Positions 1-8,202 of a stretch of DNA of 52,635 nucleotides are shown piece after piece. Numbering within the stretch: position 1 is the first letter of the stretch; the number at the start of each line of letters is the position of its first letter. The notes beneath the pieces were generated by a model. The model did no database searches and was not told where the DNA came from. It worked only from the letters and a program-made list of their open reading frames with translations. Position numbers and translations under genes: made by a program. Origin of the DNA: Planctomycetota bacterium (GTDB taxonomy: Bacteria > Planctomycetota > Planctomycetia > Gemmatales > Gemmataceae); contig VGZI01000020.1 in the NCBI GenBank assembly GCA_016872605.1, positions 1 through 52,635 of the forward strand, in the 5' to 3' direction.

Positions 1-207
1 CCGTTGCTCCCGTATCAAGGGCGCCAATCGCCGACGTTGGCAGCATGGCGATTATCGCGTCGATCCATAAATCACTCGCATCCTTCACTATCCTGAATTC
101 TAACCACAGAGGCACAGCGAGCACAGAGAGAATGTGAGTGCGACAATCAACAGCGGAATTGCTTCTCTCTGTGTTCTCCGTGCCTCTGTGGTGATTATTG
201 TGGCAAC
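1..207. other. Left edge, no gene recognised; holds an inverted repeat
   Basis: The first 100 bases show no convincing coding signal and could be the tail or leader of something outside the window. From 103 to 192 lies a strong imperfect palindrome, listed separately. The first recognisable gene starts at 208. Confidence 0.5.
103..192. repeat. Inverted repeat with 30-base arms upstream of the BASS transporter
   Basis: Arms at 103-132 and 163-192 are complementary with about three mismatches, around a 30-base loop. The core motif (CCACAGAGGCAC and its complement) resembles a repeat text that I have seen dispersed in several environmental bacteria. It ends 15 bases before the start codon at 208, so it may form a hairpin in the leader. 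No T-run follows, so it is not a typical terminator. Confidence 0.75.
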
Positions 208-1179
208 ATGTTCGATTGGTATCCCGCATACGAATATCACTTCGCCCGCGCCCAGCTTGTGCTGTTCACGCTCGGCATGGGGATGACGCTGTCGCTGACC
301 GATTTCGTGGAGATCGTGCGTCGGCCTCGCTCGTTTGCCTCGGCGCTCGTCGGCCAACTCTTGTTGATTCCGTGCGTGGCGGTGCTGCTCAACTGGCTGT
401 TTCAATTCGAAAAAGGCATCGCGGTCGGCATGATCCTCGTGTCAGCCATGCCGGGCGGGGCGCTGGCCAAGTTCTTTGCGTATTGGGGTCGAGGCAACAT
501 GGCCCTGTCGATTTCGCTGACCGGCGTGACCACGCTGCTGACATTGGTTACTGTCCCGCTCATGCTGGAGCTCCTGGCGACGCAGCACATACCGGATGAG
601 GTGCGCATGCCGGTCGGGGACATTGTCTTCGATGTCACACTTTGTTTGCTGTTGCCGTTGGTCGGCGGATTGACGATCGCCCGAATGTGGCCGGAGCAGC
701 ATCTGTTGCTGTCGAAAATCTGCATTCGTCTCGGTCTGGTCGTGGTGATCGTGATGATTGCTGGCTCGTTCGGGAGCGGGTTTCGCGCGGGGAAGTACGG
801 CTTCGGTCCGCCGATCGCGATCATCCTGTTCTGCCTGATCGGCCAGCAACTGAACATGCTTCCGTTCCGCATTTTCGATTGGCCGCGACCGGATCGATTG
901 GCGGCAGGAATCGAGATCACCATGCGCAACATGAACCTTGCCTTGTTGATCAAGGCGAGCCTGTTTCCGGTCGAGTACGAGTGGATCGCCGGCGTGCAGC
1001 GGATCAAGCCGAACGAGATGGGCGATGGGGTGTTGTTCATGATTCTCTTTTACGCCGGGGCAGCGATGTGCGTTGGGTTGCCGTTAGCGTTCAACCATCG
1101 CTGGATGGCTCAGGTGGAGGACGCGGAAGGCGCGGCTGCGGAGACGGGGGAGCCGGAGCCTGGCTCGCCAAATGCGTGA
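208..1179 (+). CDS. Bile acid:sodium symporter (BASS) family transporter
   Basis: 323 residues, almost all in hydrophobic segments, consistent with the 9 or 10 transmembrane helices of the BASS family. The conserved signature near residue 240 (EITMRNMNLALLI) matches the family's Glu-x-x-x-x-Asn-x-x-x-Ala segment, which in characterised members lies in the substrate and sodium site. The family moves bile acids, pantothenate, pyruvate or other organic anions with sodium; substrate cannot be told here. The C-terminus after the last helix is an acidic tail rich in Glu and Ala. Start at 208 is the only ATG before the first helix; the ribosome site is weak. It stands alone, followed 88 bases later by the FHA gene. 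Confidence 0.85.
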   Translation: MFDWYPAYEYHFARAQLVLFTLGMGMTLSLTDFVEIVRRPRSFASALVGQLLLIPCVAVLLNWLFQFEKGIAVGMILVSAMPGGALAKFFAYWGRGNMALSISLTGVTTLLTLVTVPLMLELLATQHIPDEVRMPVGDIVFDVTLCLLLPLVGGLTIARMWPEQHLLLSKICIRLGLVVVIVMIAGSFGSGFRAGKYGFGPPIAIILFCLIGQQLNMLPFRIFDWPRPDRLAAGIEITMRNMNLALLIKASLFPVEYEWIAGVQRIKPNEMGDGVLFMILFYAGAAMCVGLPLAFNHRWMAQVEDAEGAAAETGEPEPGSPNA

Positions 1180-1267
1180 CAGAGTGATATTCTGAGGGTA
1201 GCTCGCAGCGCAAGCATTCCGGCGAATCCGCCCACCTCTCCGAGGCGATGCTAAACGTGGACATATC

Positions 1268-2464
1268 ATGGCGAAAAAACTGATCGTATTAGCTGGCCCC
1301 GATGAAGGACGCGTGTTTGAGTTAGGGTCCGATGCGATGATGTTTGGCCGCAGCCGGGCGACGGATACGCCCCTGACCGACCCGCACGTGTCGCGCGTTC
1401 ACTGCCAGGTGCTTCCCGAAGGCGGCGATTACGTGGTTGTCGATTTTGACAGCGCCAGCGGCACTTTCGTCAACGGCAAGGAGATCGATCGCCATGTGCT
1501 CGTCCCGGGCGATCTGATTCGCATCGGCGACACGCACATGCAATTCGTCGCCGACGAGACGACGACGCGCCGCAGCGCCGCCAAGGACGCCGACTGGTCG
1601 CATGGCCTGGTGGGCCAGGCCATCTCGCATTACAACATCACTGCCCCCTTGGCGCGCGGCAAGACGGGCTACATATTCCACGCTCAAGACATGCGCAACG
1701 ACGCGGACGTCGCGCTCAAAGTCCTCAATCCGGAATTCGGCAAGGACGAGAAGAAGGTCCAACGCTTTGTCGACGCGATGAAGATCATTCTGCCGATCCA
1801 GCATCCGCATCTTTTGAAGATTCTCGGCGCGGGCAAAACCGGCGACTTTTGCTGGGTCGCCACGGAATACGTCGCCGGCGAAAGCCTCCTGGCTGTCATC
1901 GGCCGTATCCAGAAGGGCCGCAAGCTCGACTGGAAGGGCGTCATCAAGGTCGCCGCCTACTTGGCGCGAGCGCTTGAGTTCGCCCATTCCAAGAACGTCA
2001 TTCATCAAAATGTGACGCCACAGAACATCCTCGTCGGCAAGAAGCCGAACAACACGAAGCTGACCGATCTGATGTTGGCCACGGCGACGGAGGAAGACCC
2101 GACCAAGCCAATCTCCGCCGCCGGGCTCCCCTCCGAATCGTTGCCGTACATGTCGCCCGAACGCACCGACGGCCCCGGCGCGACGATCGACGGCCGCACC
2201 GACGTTTACAGCCTCGGCGCCACCCTGTTCGCCATGCTCACCGGCAGCCCTCCATTTCGCGGCGGCACGGTCGATGAACTGATCGAACGCATTCGACTCG
2301 ACTCGGCCCACCATTTTCACTCGTACAAGGTCGAGACGCCGGTCGCGGTAGAGAAGCTCATTCGTCAATGCCTGGCGAAACGCCCGCAGGATCGGCCTCA
2401 GATCGCGTCCGATCTGCGCAACCAGCTCGAGAGCATCGCTAGCGTTCATGGCGTTCCCCTGTAA
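1268..2464 (+). CDS. FHA domain fused to a Ser/Thr kinase-like domain, probable pseudokinase
   Basis: 398 residues. Residues 1-95 form an FHA phosphothreonine-binding domain: the FGRS strand at 26-29, SRVH at 42-45 and the SGTFVNG turn near 64-70 are all present. Residues about 120-390 have the Hanks kinase fold: the VAIK-type Lys is at 151, the PQN Asn at 253, a SPER activation-segment end near 296-299 and DVYSLG at 312. However the glycine-rich loop is absent (ARGKTG), the catalytic HRD is HQN (246-248), so the base Asp is lost, and DFG is DLM (267-269). The likely role is a phospho-dependent scaffold or regulator rather than an active kinase. An apparently active membrane kinase lies 1 kb downstream on the other strand. 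No transmembrane segment, so it should be cytosolic. Confidence 0.88.
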   Translation: MAKKLIVLAGPDEGRVFELGSDAMMFGRSRATDTPLTDPHVSRVHCQVLPEGGDYVVVDFDSASGTFVNGKEIDRHVLVPGDLIRIGDTHMQFVADETTTRRSAAKDADWSHGLVGQAISHYNITAPLARGKTGYIFHAQDMRNDADVALKVLNPEFGKDEKKVQRFVDAMKIILPIQHPHLLKILGAGKTGDFCWVATEYVAGESLLAVIGRIQKGRKLDWKGVIKVAAYLARALEFAHSKNVIHQNVTPQNILVGKKPNNTKLTDLMLATATEEDPTKPISAAGLPSESLPYMSPERTDGPGATIDGRTDVYSLGATLFAMLTGSPPFRGGTVDELIERIRLDSAHHFHSYKVETPVAVEKLIRQCLAKRPQDRPQIASDLRNQLESIASVHGVPL

Positions 2465-2557
2465 GGAATCAGAGGTCGGAGGTCAGAAGTCAGAGACAAG
2501 TAGTCACGGGTCAACGCATGTGATCTCTGACTTCTGACCTCTGGTTCGCGAGGCGGC
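2465..2557. repeat. Intergenic palindrome, AGGTCAGAAGTCAGAG type
   Basis: Arms 2479-2496 and 2524-2541 are perfectly complementary over 18 bases, with a 27-base loop. The same motif, as a tandem with period 8, recurs at 43213-43243 before a TIGR03067 gene, so it is a dispersed family. It lies just after one stop codon and just before the next ribosome site. Confidence 0.75.
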
Positions 2558-3385
2558 ATGACGGTCAAACTTGACAATGCCCTGGAACGATTGGCACGCG
2601 ATCCGTCGGCTTCGCTCGATCTTGCCGAGGTCGCGCTCCTCTTGGCGCGCGACGAGTCGCCGTTCCTCGACGTTGACGCACATTTGTGCGAGCTAGACGC
2701 CATGGCGCGCGAGGTGAAGCCGTACATGCACGGCCATTTGGCACATCAAGTCCAGGGGCTGTGCCGATATCTGTTTCACGAGATGGGATTTCGCGCCAAC
2801 CAGCGCGACTATTACGATCCACGCAACAGCTACTTCAACATGGTGCTCGAGCGCCGGTTGGGCATTCCGATCACATTGTCTGCGGTGACAATCGCTGTTG
2901 GGACGCGGGCCGGGCTGACACTCGCCGGCATCGGCCTACCCGGACACTTCATCGTCAAGGCAACCGATCCACGCCAGGAAATCCTCATCGACCCGTTCGG
3001 CGGCGGACGCATCTTGTCCCATGGGGATTGCGAGAACCTCGTCCGCCAAGCGACCGGGCTCGACTTCGAATCGGCGTCGCTCTCGCTGGAGGCGATCCCG
3101 CTCGGCCTGATCATTCAGCGTATGCTCAACAACTTGCGAGCGATCTACCTGAAGACTCAGGATTGGACGCGCTCGATTCGAACGCTGGAACGTCTCAGGC
3201 AACTGAAGCCACAGGATGTCGTCGTGCGGCGTGACCTGGGACTTTGCCAGGTTCGCCTGGGGCAGCCGGGCAAGGCGGTCGATCACTTGCGCGGCTACCT
3301 CGCCGAAGCCGCCGACGCCGAGGACACGGAGGCCATCCAGGCGACGTTGCGACACGCCGAAGCAACGCTTGCGCAGTGGAATTGA
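2558..3385 (+). CDS. SirB1 family transglutaminase-like protein with C-terminal TPR-like region
   Basis: 275 residues. Residues 85-135 carry the SirB1/YchA signature: DPRNSYFNMVLERRLGIPI followed by GIGLPGHFIVK. This is a transglutaminase-like fold of uncertain catalytic activity. Residues 190-270 are helical and resemble tetratricopeptide repeats, as usual for the family. Start ATG 2558 has GAGGCGGC just upstream. In other bacteria this family is found near release-factor methylase or sensor genes without an agreed function; here it sits between two kinase-type genes, which might be chance. Cytosolic; no signal peptide. Confidence 0.85.
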   Translation: MTVKLDNALERLARDPSASLDLAEVALLLARDESPFLDVDAHLCELDAMAREVKPYMHGHLAHQVQGLCRYLFHEMGFRANQRDYYDPRNSYFNMVLERRLGIPITLSAVTIAVGTRAGLTLAGIGLPGHFIVKATDPRQEILIDPFGGGRILSHGDCENLVRQATGLDFESASLSLEAIPLGLIIQRMLNNLRAIYLKTQDWTRSIRTLERLRQLKPQDVVVRRDLGLCQVRLGQPGKAVDHLRGYLAEAADAEDTEAIQATLRHAEATLAQWN

Positions 3386-3393
3386 TTCTCATT

Positions 3394-3457
3394 GTTTAGC
3401 GCCCGCTGATCGCCTTGCGAAGACGATGCCACACCGGGCCGGATCCCAGCGCTAAAC
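3394..3457. repeat. TTTAGCG palindrome family, copy 1
   Basis: Left arm GTTTAGCGCCCGC at 3394-3406, right arm CAGCGCTAAAC at 3447-3457. It separates the converging SirB1 and kinase genes. This copy has a longer centre than the others in the window. Confidence 0.7.
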
Positions 3458-3468
3458 GTAGGCAATTG

Positions 3469-5061
3469 TCACTTCTTCCGCACGTTCTCGATTTCACGCA
3501 ATATCTTTGCAGCGCCTGGCTCATTGCGATAAAGTTGTTCGAGCCCGTTCAGAATGCGATCAGATTCCGCAACTCGGCCTTGCTCGCGCAGTTCTCGTGC
3601 GCGTTCAATCGCTGGACGGACCCGCTGCCAATCGTCCGTTTGCTCGCCGTTTCTGTCCAGTTCGGCCAAGGCGGCGCGAGCCCGGTTGACCCAGTCGCGT
3701 TCCACAGGAACATCGCCGAACGCATCGATGACATTGCGCCAAACCTCCTTGGCGGCGGCACGGTTGCCCTGCTTGTGTAACTGCTCGCCTTGAAGAAAGA
3801 AGCGTTGTGCCTCGCTCGGCTGGGGCGGCGCCTTGGCGGCTTCCCATCTGCGCCGAAAGTCCGCGAGCTCGTCTTGATACGGATGATTGGGATACCGCTC
3901 CTCCATCGGGCCGAAGTACTCCGTCCAGGCTCGCTTCATGTCGAAAAGGCTCTCGGATTCCATGAGCTTGGCGCCGCGTTCGTACATCTCGCGTTCGCTC
4001 AAAGGCCAAAGCATCCAGGTCACGAAACCGATGCACGCCAAGAGGATCGCGATCAGCACCACCGGTCGATTGAAAAACTGAGTGATGGGCCCGTCGGCCG
4101 GGCGTCCCTCGGCTTCGGCCCGCGCCAGGCGTCCGAGCAGCGTCGCGGGGCCGGGCAAGTCCTCCATGCTGACCTTGTCGGCCCGATTCTCCGCCATTGT
4201 CGGCGTGTCGCTGTTGTCGGCGCTCGTCTTGCTGACGGCCCGTTCGAGCTTGCTCCGAATCGCATCGAGCTGTTTGAAAAGCACCATGGCGTCGCGGGGC
4301 CGTTTCTCCGGGTCTTTCTCGAGAAGTTGGCAGATCAACTCGTCGATTTCCAATGGCAAATCAGGAACGTATTTCTGAGGGCGATCAAACTGGCCGTAGC
4401 GATGCTTGTGCAACAACTCGACATAGGTTCCCCCGTCAAACGGAGGACGACCCGTAACGAGCGTGTAGAGGACGCAGCCAAGGCAGTAGAGGTCGCTCCG
4501 CTTACCGACGACCTTTCCCGCCGCCTGTTCGGGAGACAAATACTCGGCCGTGCCTACAATGCCGCCCGTCGCGGTCAGGTGCGTTGCGGCGAAAACCTTG
4601 GCGATGCCGAAGTCGGTGAGCTTGATCTCCCCCTTGGCGTTGACGAGCAGATTGGGAGGTTTGATGTCGCGGTGGATGATGCCGTGATCGTGCACATGCC
4701 GCAGCGCCGGCGTCACCTGCAAGGCGATGTTGAGCACATCCTTCCACGGGAGCCGACGCTGGTCATCGAGGATCTGATCGAGGCTAACGCCTTCTACATA
4801 TTCCATGGCATAGAAGTAGTGCCCATTCTCGAAGCCGGCTTCATAGAAACGGACGATGTTCGGATGATCGAGCTTGCTGAGCGTTTCGATCTCGCGCTGG
4901 AAGCGATGGAGAAAGCCGACTTCCTGGGCCAGCTCGGCGGCGAGGATCTTGATCGCGGCTTGTTTTCCGGTGAGCTCTTCCTGCGCAAGGTAAACGCGGC
5001 CCATGCCACCCCGGCCGAGCTCTTTGAAAATTACCCATTTGCCCAGTCGATCGCCGATCAT
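3469..5061 (-). CDS. Membrane-anchored Ser/Thr protein kinase with C-terminal repeat domain
   Basis: 530 residues if started at ATG 5061. Kinase domain at residues 10-270: glycine loop GRGGMG (16-21), Lys38, HRD 130-132 with KPPN, DFG 150-152 and SPE near 176-178, so all catalytic residues are present. A single membrane helix lies near 333-353, followed by a 180-residue, Arg/Glu-rich helical region resembling tetratricopeptide repeats that should face the periplasm. This is the common PknB-like layout in Planctomycetes. A longer reading frame begins with GTG at 5088, but those extra codons lie in a dispersed palindrome, so I prefer 5061. It is divergent from the cbiX-like gene. Confidence 0.88.
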   Translation of the reverse strand: MIGDRLGKWVIFKELGRGGMGRVYLAQEELTGKQAAIKILAAELAQEVGFLHRFQREIETLSKLDHPNIVRFYEAGFENGHYFYAMEYVEGVSLDQILDDQRRLPWKDVLNIALQVTPALRHVHDHGIIHRDIKPPNLLVNAKGEIKLTDFGIAKVFAATHLTATGGIVGTAEYLSPEQAAGKVVGKRSDLYCLGCVLYTLVTGRPPFDGGTYVELLHKHRYGQFDRPQKYVPDLPLEIDELICQLLEKDPEKRPRDAMVLFKQLDAIRSKLERAVSKTSADNSDTPTMAENRADKVSMEDLPGPATLLGRLARAEAEGRPADGPITQFFNRPVVLIAILLACIGFVTWMLWPLSEREMYERGAKLMESESLFDMKRAWTEYFGPMEERYPNHPYQDELADFRRRWEAAKAPPQPSEAQRFFLQGEQLHKQGNRAAAKEVWRNVIDAFGDVPVERDWVNRARAALAELDRNGEQTDDWQRVRPAIERARELREQGRVAESDRILNGLEQLYRNEPGAAKILREIENVRKK

Positions 5062-5069
5062 CAGGAGGA

Positions 5070-5124
5070 AGCCCGGGGTGAGGTACACCGAAGCCCGGGG
5101 TTCGGAGTACCTCGCCCCGGGGCG
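5070..5124. repeat. CCCCGGGG three-part palindrome family, copy 1
   Basis: Three CCCGGGG-type cores are separated by GGTAC/GTACC-type arms, giving a large cruciform-like element of 55 bases. Near-identical copy at 46569-46625, weaker copies at 42419-42480 and 23201-23265. It sits between the divergent kinase and cbiX-like genes and may have moved in next to the kinase start. Confidence 0.8.
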
Positions 5125-5143
5125 TCAATCACCTGTTGACGCT

Positions 5144-5173
5144 ATCGTATCATCTTCTCGTTTGCGATACGAT
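5144..5173. promoter_or_regulatory. Short inverted repeat in the leader of the cbiX-like gene, possible operator
   Basis: ATCGTATC at 5144-5151 and GATACGAT at 5166-5173 are perfectly complementary with a 14-base gap, ending 10 bases before ATG 5184. It could be an operator or a leader hairpin. No known regulator consensus is recognised. Confidence 0.3.
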
Positions 5174-5183
5174 GGAATGTACC

Positions 5184-5552
5184 ATGAAAACCGCGCTACT
5201 GCTGATCGCACATGGCAGCCGCAACGCCGAGGCAAACGCCGACCTGGTGGCGCTGGCTGACGGGCTGCGAGAATCGGCAGAGTATCCGATCGTCGAACCG
5301 GCATACCTGGAACTGGCACAACCAACGATCGACGACGCGGGACGGAAGTGCGTGATGCAAGGCGCCGAATGCGTGATCTTGCTGCCCTACTTTTTGTCGC
5401 CGGGTGTGCACGCACGGATTGATTTGCAGGTGCATTGTGATCGCCTGGCCAGCACTTACGCCGACGTGACGTTTTTGCTTGCGAAGCCGATTGGGGCACA
5501 TCCGTTGCTTACGGAGATCGTGCTTCAGCGCGCGCGGGAATGCAAGGGGTAA
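5184..5552 (+). CDS. Sirohydrochlorin chelatase, short CbiX/SirB type
   Basis: 122 residues from ATG 5184. The N-terminus (LLIAHGSRN) is the hallmark of the CbiX/SirB chelatase family, with the catalytic His in AHGSR; a second conserved segment (LPYFLSPGVH) carries the other metal-binding His. One-domain chelatases of this length act as dimers and insert cobalt or ferrous iron into sirohydrochlorin for cobalamin or siroheme synthesis. Which metal is used cannot be decided here, and no other cobalamin or siroheme gene is nearby. An upstream in-frame ATG at 5136 adds 16 residues that do not resemble the family. Cytosolic. Confidence 0.85.
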   Translation: MKTALLLIAHGSRNAEANADLVALADGLRESAEYPIVEPAYLELAQPTIDDAGRKCVMQGAECVILLPYFLSPGVHARIDLQVHCDRLASTYADVTFLLAKPIGAHPLLTEIVLQRARECKG

Positions 5553-5602
5553 TGGGCAAGGCGATGCGCCAGCGTGGCGCAATGCCGGCGCCAAACCAGG
5601 AA

Positions 5603-6466
5603 TCAGAATCCTATTGCCAGCTGATAGGTTTCCTCGGCGTCAAGGATTTTGTCGTTGCTTTCGAAGAGCGACGCGATGGCGGCTTTGTGGACCTTCATTT
5701 TGGTGTCGCCCACGCCGATCGCGCCGTAGCCGATGACGCCGGCTTGATCGACGCCCTTATCCGTCACGCCAATCCCTTCGATGCCGAGCGGCGGGACGGC
5801 GTTTAAGTCAATCGCGACCTTGAGGCTCGCGGGACGTGCGGCCTTGGGGAGCAAAACAATTCCGGCAGCGCCGGCGGCAATCACCAGCGTTCGGCCCTCA
5901 AGCGCCGCGGCCAACTCGTCATTGCTCGATGTGCCGACCGGATGCAGCATGGCATTGGGCACACGGCCAGCGATGTCCTGGCAAACGACTGCTGCCTTCG
6001 CCTGCTGGCGCGAACCGACGCGAACGTCCGCGCCTTCGCGCGCCAACAGACGGGCAACGCGTTGTCCGACCGGTCCGGTGCCGCCCAGGACCAACGCCTT
6101 GGCACTCTTCAACTCGATATGCCTCCCTGCCGCTCGCACAGCGGCCGCCGCTGTCGTGTTGGCGCCGTTGGCGTCGAGCATGATCGAGACGCGCAGGCCG
6201 AACTTGGGGATCATGTGCTTGATTGCCTCGGCCATCAGCTTTTCGCCGGCGCCGACGTCGCTGCCGCCAACGAAGATCGCGGTGCTTTTCAAATCCTTCG
6301 GCCCGCGCGTGAAGATGGCGCCGTGCACCAACGCTTGCACGTCCTGAGGTTTCACATTGGCGTAACTGAAAACCTCATCGGCGCCGGCGTCGATGGCGAC
6401 GACGCGATCGAAAACGCTGGCATGGGCGTCGCCATCGAGCTGGATGAGGATTCTGCGCTTGTCCAC
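5603..6466 (-). CDS. NAD(P)-dependent methylene-tetrahydromethanopterin dehydrogenase (MtdB/MtdA type)
   Basis: 287 residues. The enzyme oxidises methylene-H4MPT to methenyl-H4MPT with NAD(P) in the formaldehyde oxidation branch. Seen here: a nucleotide-binding segment VLGGTGPVGQRVA in the middle of the protein, the family segment LDANGANTTAAAAV near residue 105, and a C-terminus with the GVIGYGAIGVGDTKMKVH signature. The start is GTG at 6466, preceded by AGGA at a proper distance. It follows the fae gene on the same strand with 72 bases between, which hold a palindrome. Fae makes its substrate, so the pair is a small C1 operon. Distinguishing MtdA from MtdB or MtdC is not possible by eye. 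Confidence 0.85.
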   Translation of the reverse strand: MDKRRILIQLDGDAHASVFDRVVAIDAGADEVFSYANVKPQDVQALVHGAIFTRGPKDLKSTAIFVGGSDVGAGEKLMAEAIKHMIPKFGLRVSIMLDANGANTTAAAAVRAAGRHIELKSAKALVLGGTGPVGQRVARLLAREGADVRVGSRQQAKAAVVCQDIAGRVPNAMLHPVGTSSNDELAAALEGRTLVIAAGAAGIVLLPKAARPASLKVAIDLNAVPPLGIEGIGVTDKGVDQAGVIGYGAIGVGDTKMKVHKAAIASLFESNDKILDAEETYQLAIGF

Positions 6467-6488
6467 GAGGGGAAATCCTGGATGTTGG

Positions 6489-6526
6489 CGTTTAGCGCGC
6501 GCGCGGCGCCATGCAAGCGCTAAACG
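6489..6526. repeat. TTTAGCG palindrome family, copy 2
   Basis: CGTTTAGCGC (6489-6498) and GCGCTAAACG (6517-6526) are perfectly complementary, with GCGCGGCGCCATGCAA-like centre. It lies between the co-oriented fae and mtd-type genes. Confidence 0.8.
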
Positions 6527-6538
6527 TGAACCGGCCTA

Positions 6539-7036
6539 CTACTTGGGCGAGAATGGATGCTTGACCTTGTCTTTCTGGGCCGTGATGTCGGCCAGTTTTG
6601 GTTCGCCGGTCATCGCATTCTTGATCGCCATTTTCGTGGCTTCGTAGTTGTACTGGTAGATCTTCGTGTCATCCTGGGCATCCCAGTGGATGAAAACGCC
6701 GCAAACGATGACAAAGTTGTCGGCCAGGTGCTGCGGTATGATGTTGGCGGCCGTGCTGTCAGCGACGGCGCGAGCGACGGCGGCCTGTGCGGGGCCGAAC
6801 ATTTGCACCGCCTGCTTGGCCCCCTTGATCGTCACCTTCGTGATCATGACTGTGGCTGGCTTGCAGATCAGGTTCGGCGTGACGACGGCTAGCAAGTTGG
6901 AATGTCCGTGACTCTGGTTGGCCAACGCGTTCGCGAATGCGATGCCGACGGGGCCGTCCTTCGAGCCGATCAAGAGGTCGATGTGGGCGATCTCGTTGCC
7001 TTCGCCGACGAGGGCTTCACCGATGTACATGGACAT
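6539..7036 (-). CDS. fae: Formaldehyde-activating enzyme
   Basis: 165 residues, the normal length of Fae. It condenses formaldehyde with tetrahydromethanopterin to methylene-H4MPT. The N-terminus (YIGEALVGEGNEIAHIDLLIG) carries the catalytic His at residue 18, followed by the near-invariant GPVGIAFANALANQS stretch and TVMITKVTIKG. ATG 7036 is chosen because AAAGGAG sits 8 bases upstream; the open frame runs on to 7213 but those codons encode no family sequence. First gene of the pair with the downstream methylene-H4MPT dehydrogenase. Such genes are known from Planctomycetes and methylotrophs and usually serve formaldehyde detoxification when no methanol oxidation is present. Confidence 0.95.
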   Translation of the reverse strand: MSMYIGEALVGEGNEIAHIDLLIGSKDGPVGIAFANALANQSHGHSNLLAVVTPNLICKPATVMITKVTIKGAKQAVQMFGPAQAAVARAVADSTAANIIPQHLADNFVIVCGVFIHWDAQDDTKIYQYNYEATKMAIKNAMTGEPKLADITAQKDKVKHPFSPK

Positions 7037-7138
7037 GCGAGGACTCCTTTGGGATGAAGTAGTAGTGTCTGTGTAGGGATGGAGTTTAGGATTTGCCGAG
7101 TGAAGTTCAACCGGTTTTTTCGTTTTGCCGCCGCCGTT

Positions 7139-7184
7139 TGCGTTTAGCGCTCGCAGATCGCCAAGCGAGCGCCAGGCGTTAACG
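7139..7184. repeat. TTTAGCG palindrome family, copy 3 (degenerate right arm)
   Basis: Left arm CGTTTAGCGCTCGC at 7141-7154; right arm GCGAGCGC at 7165-7172 followed by a decayed GCGTTAACG. Upstream of fae, between divergent genes. Confidence 0.65.
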
Positions 7185-7302
7185 GCAAACGTCAGAATCG
7201 CTACGATCGTCACGGCTTCCCCGTTTTTCCGCGGCGCATCGAGCGTTTGGCATCGTGAAAATTCCAGGCCGCGTTATGATGAAAGAAAACCCGAGGAGAA
7301 CC

Positions 7303-8172
7303 ATGGGGCAAAGCCGTTCGATCGCCGGTTCGCGCATGCTGATTACGGGGGCGTCACAAGGCATCGGCAAGGCGCTCGCCGAAGCGGCAGCCGAGGGAGG
7401 CGCCAAGGTCATTGCCTGCGCTCGCAAACTGGAGTTGCTCGAAGAGGTCGCGAAGCCGATCCGCTCGAAGGGCGGGGTCATCGAGATCGTGCAGGCCGAC
7501 GTCACCAAGGCGACCGACCGCGAGCACTTGCGTGACGCCACGGAAAAGGCATTCGGCGGGCTCGATATTCTCGTCAACAACGCAGGCATCGGCGCCACCG
7601 GCCATTTCGCCGACTGCGGCCCTGAACGGCTGCGCGAAATCATGGAGGTCAACTTCTTCGGCCTGACCGAAACCACGCGCATCTTTCTGCCCATGCTGAA
7701 AAAGGGCAATTTGCCCGCCATCGTCAACATCTCTTCGGTTGCCGGCAAACGCGGTCTCCCGGCACGCAGCGAGTATTCCGCCAGCAAGTTCGCTGTCGCC
7801 GGCTTTAGCGAGGCCCTCCGCGCCGAGCTGGCCAAAGACGGCGTCGATGTCATCGTCGTCAGCCCCGGCTTGACGCAGACCAATTTCTCTCAGAACATGA
7901 TCGAGCAGAAAGCCATGGTCCAGCTCGACCACATGCGCGGCATGTCGGCCGAGGACGTCGCCTATTATGTGATTCGGGCCATCGAGCGCGGCGATAACGA
8001 CACGGTGCTGACCTTCTACGGCTGGCTGCTCGCCCTCGTCGCGCGCTTCTTCCCTTGGTTTGCGGACTGGATTTCCAAGCGTACCGTGCGCAATCTTTTC
8101 GCCGACGAGATGGAAGAACGCCGGAAGAAGAAAGAAGCGGCCGCCGCCGAGAAAAACAAGGCCATCGTTTAA
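7303..8172 (+). CDS. Short-chain dehydrogenase/reductase (classical SDR)
   Basis: 289 residues. Rossmann signature TGASQGIG at 15-22, NNAG at 92-95 and the catalytic set Ser145, Tyr158 and Lys162 (YSASK). After the fold there is a hydrophobic segment near residues 235-258 (FYGWLLALVARFFPWF) and a charged tail rich in Lys, Glu and Ala, suggesting membrane attachment. Start ATG 7303 is preceded by GAGGAG at 7293-7298; the frame is open further up but without family similarity. The substrate is unknown. The stop codon TAA at 8170-8172 lies in a CCCGCCTCG palindrome. DUF4416 follows after 30 bases. Confidence 0.85.
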   Translation: MGQSRSIAGSRMLITGASQGIGKALAEAAAEGGAKVIACARKLELLEEVAKPIRSKGGVIEIVQADVTKATDREHLRDATEKAFGGLDILVNNAGIGATGHFADCGPERLREIMEVNFFGLTETTRIFLPMLKKGNLPAIVNISSVAGKRGLPARSEYSASKFAVAGFSEALRAELAKDGVDVIVVSPGLTQTNFSQNMIEQKAMVQLDHMRGMSAEDVAYYVIRAIERGDNDTVLTFYGWLLALVARFFPWFADWISKRTVRNLFADEMEERRKKKEAAAAEKNKAIV

Positions 8173-8173
8173 C

Positions 8174-8192
8174 CCCGCCTCGACGAGGCGGG
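8174..8192. repeat. CCCGCCTCG palindrome after the SDR gene
   Basis: CCCGCCTCG, one base, then CGAGGCGGG. The preceding GTTTAA gives the SDR stop. Related copies at 45621-45639 and 45658-45676, the first of which is also preceded by GTTTA. No T-run, so a repeat rather than a clear terminator. Confidence 0.7.
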
Positions 8193-8202
8193 CGAGTATC
8201 CC

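Noticed and set aside
3790..5139. Plus-strand open frame of 449 codons
   Set aside because: Antisense to the membrane kinase gene, which has all kinase motifs.
5100..5184. Cobalamin riboswitch upstream of the cbiX-like gene
   Set aside because: The space is too short and lacks the B12-box; only an 8-base inverted repeat is present.
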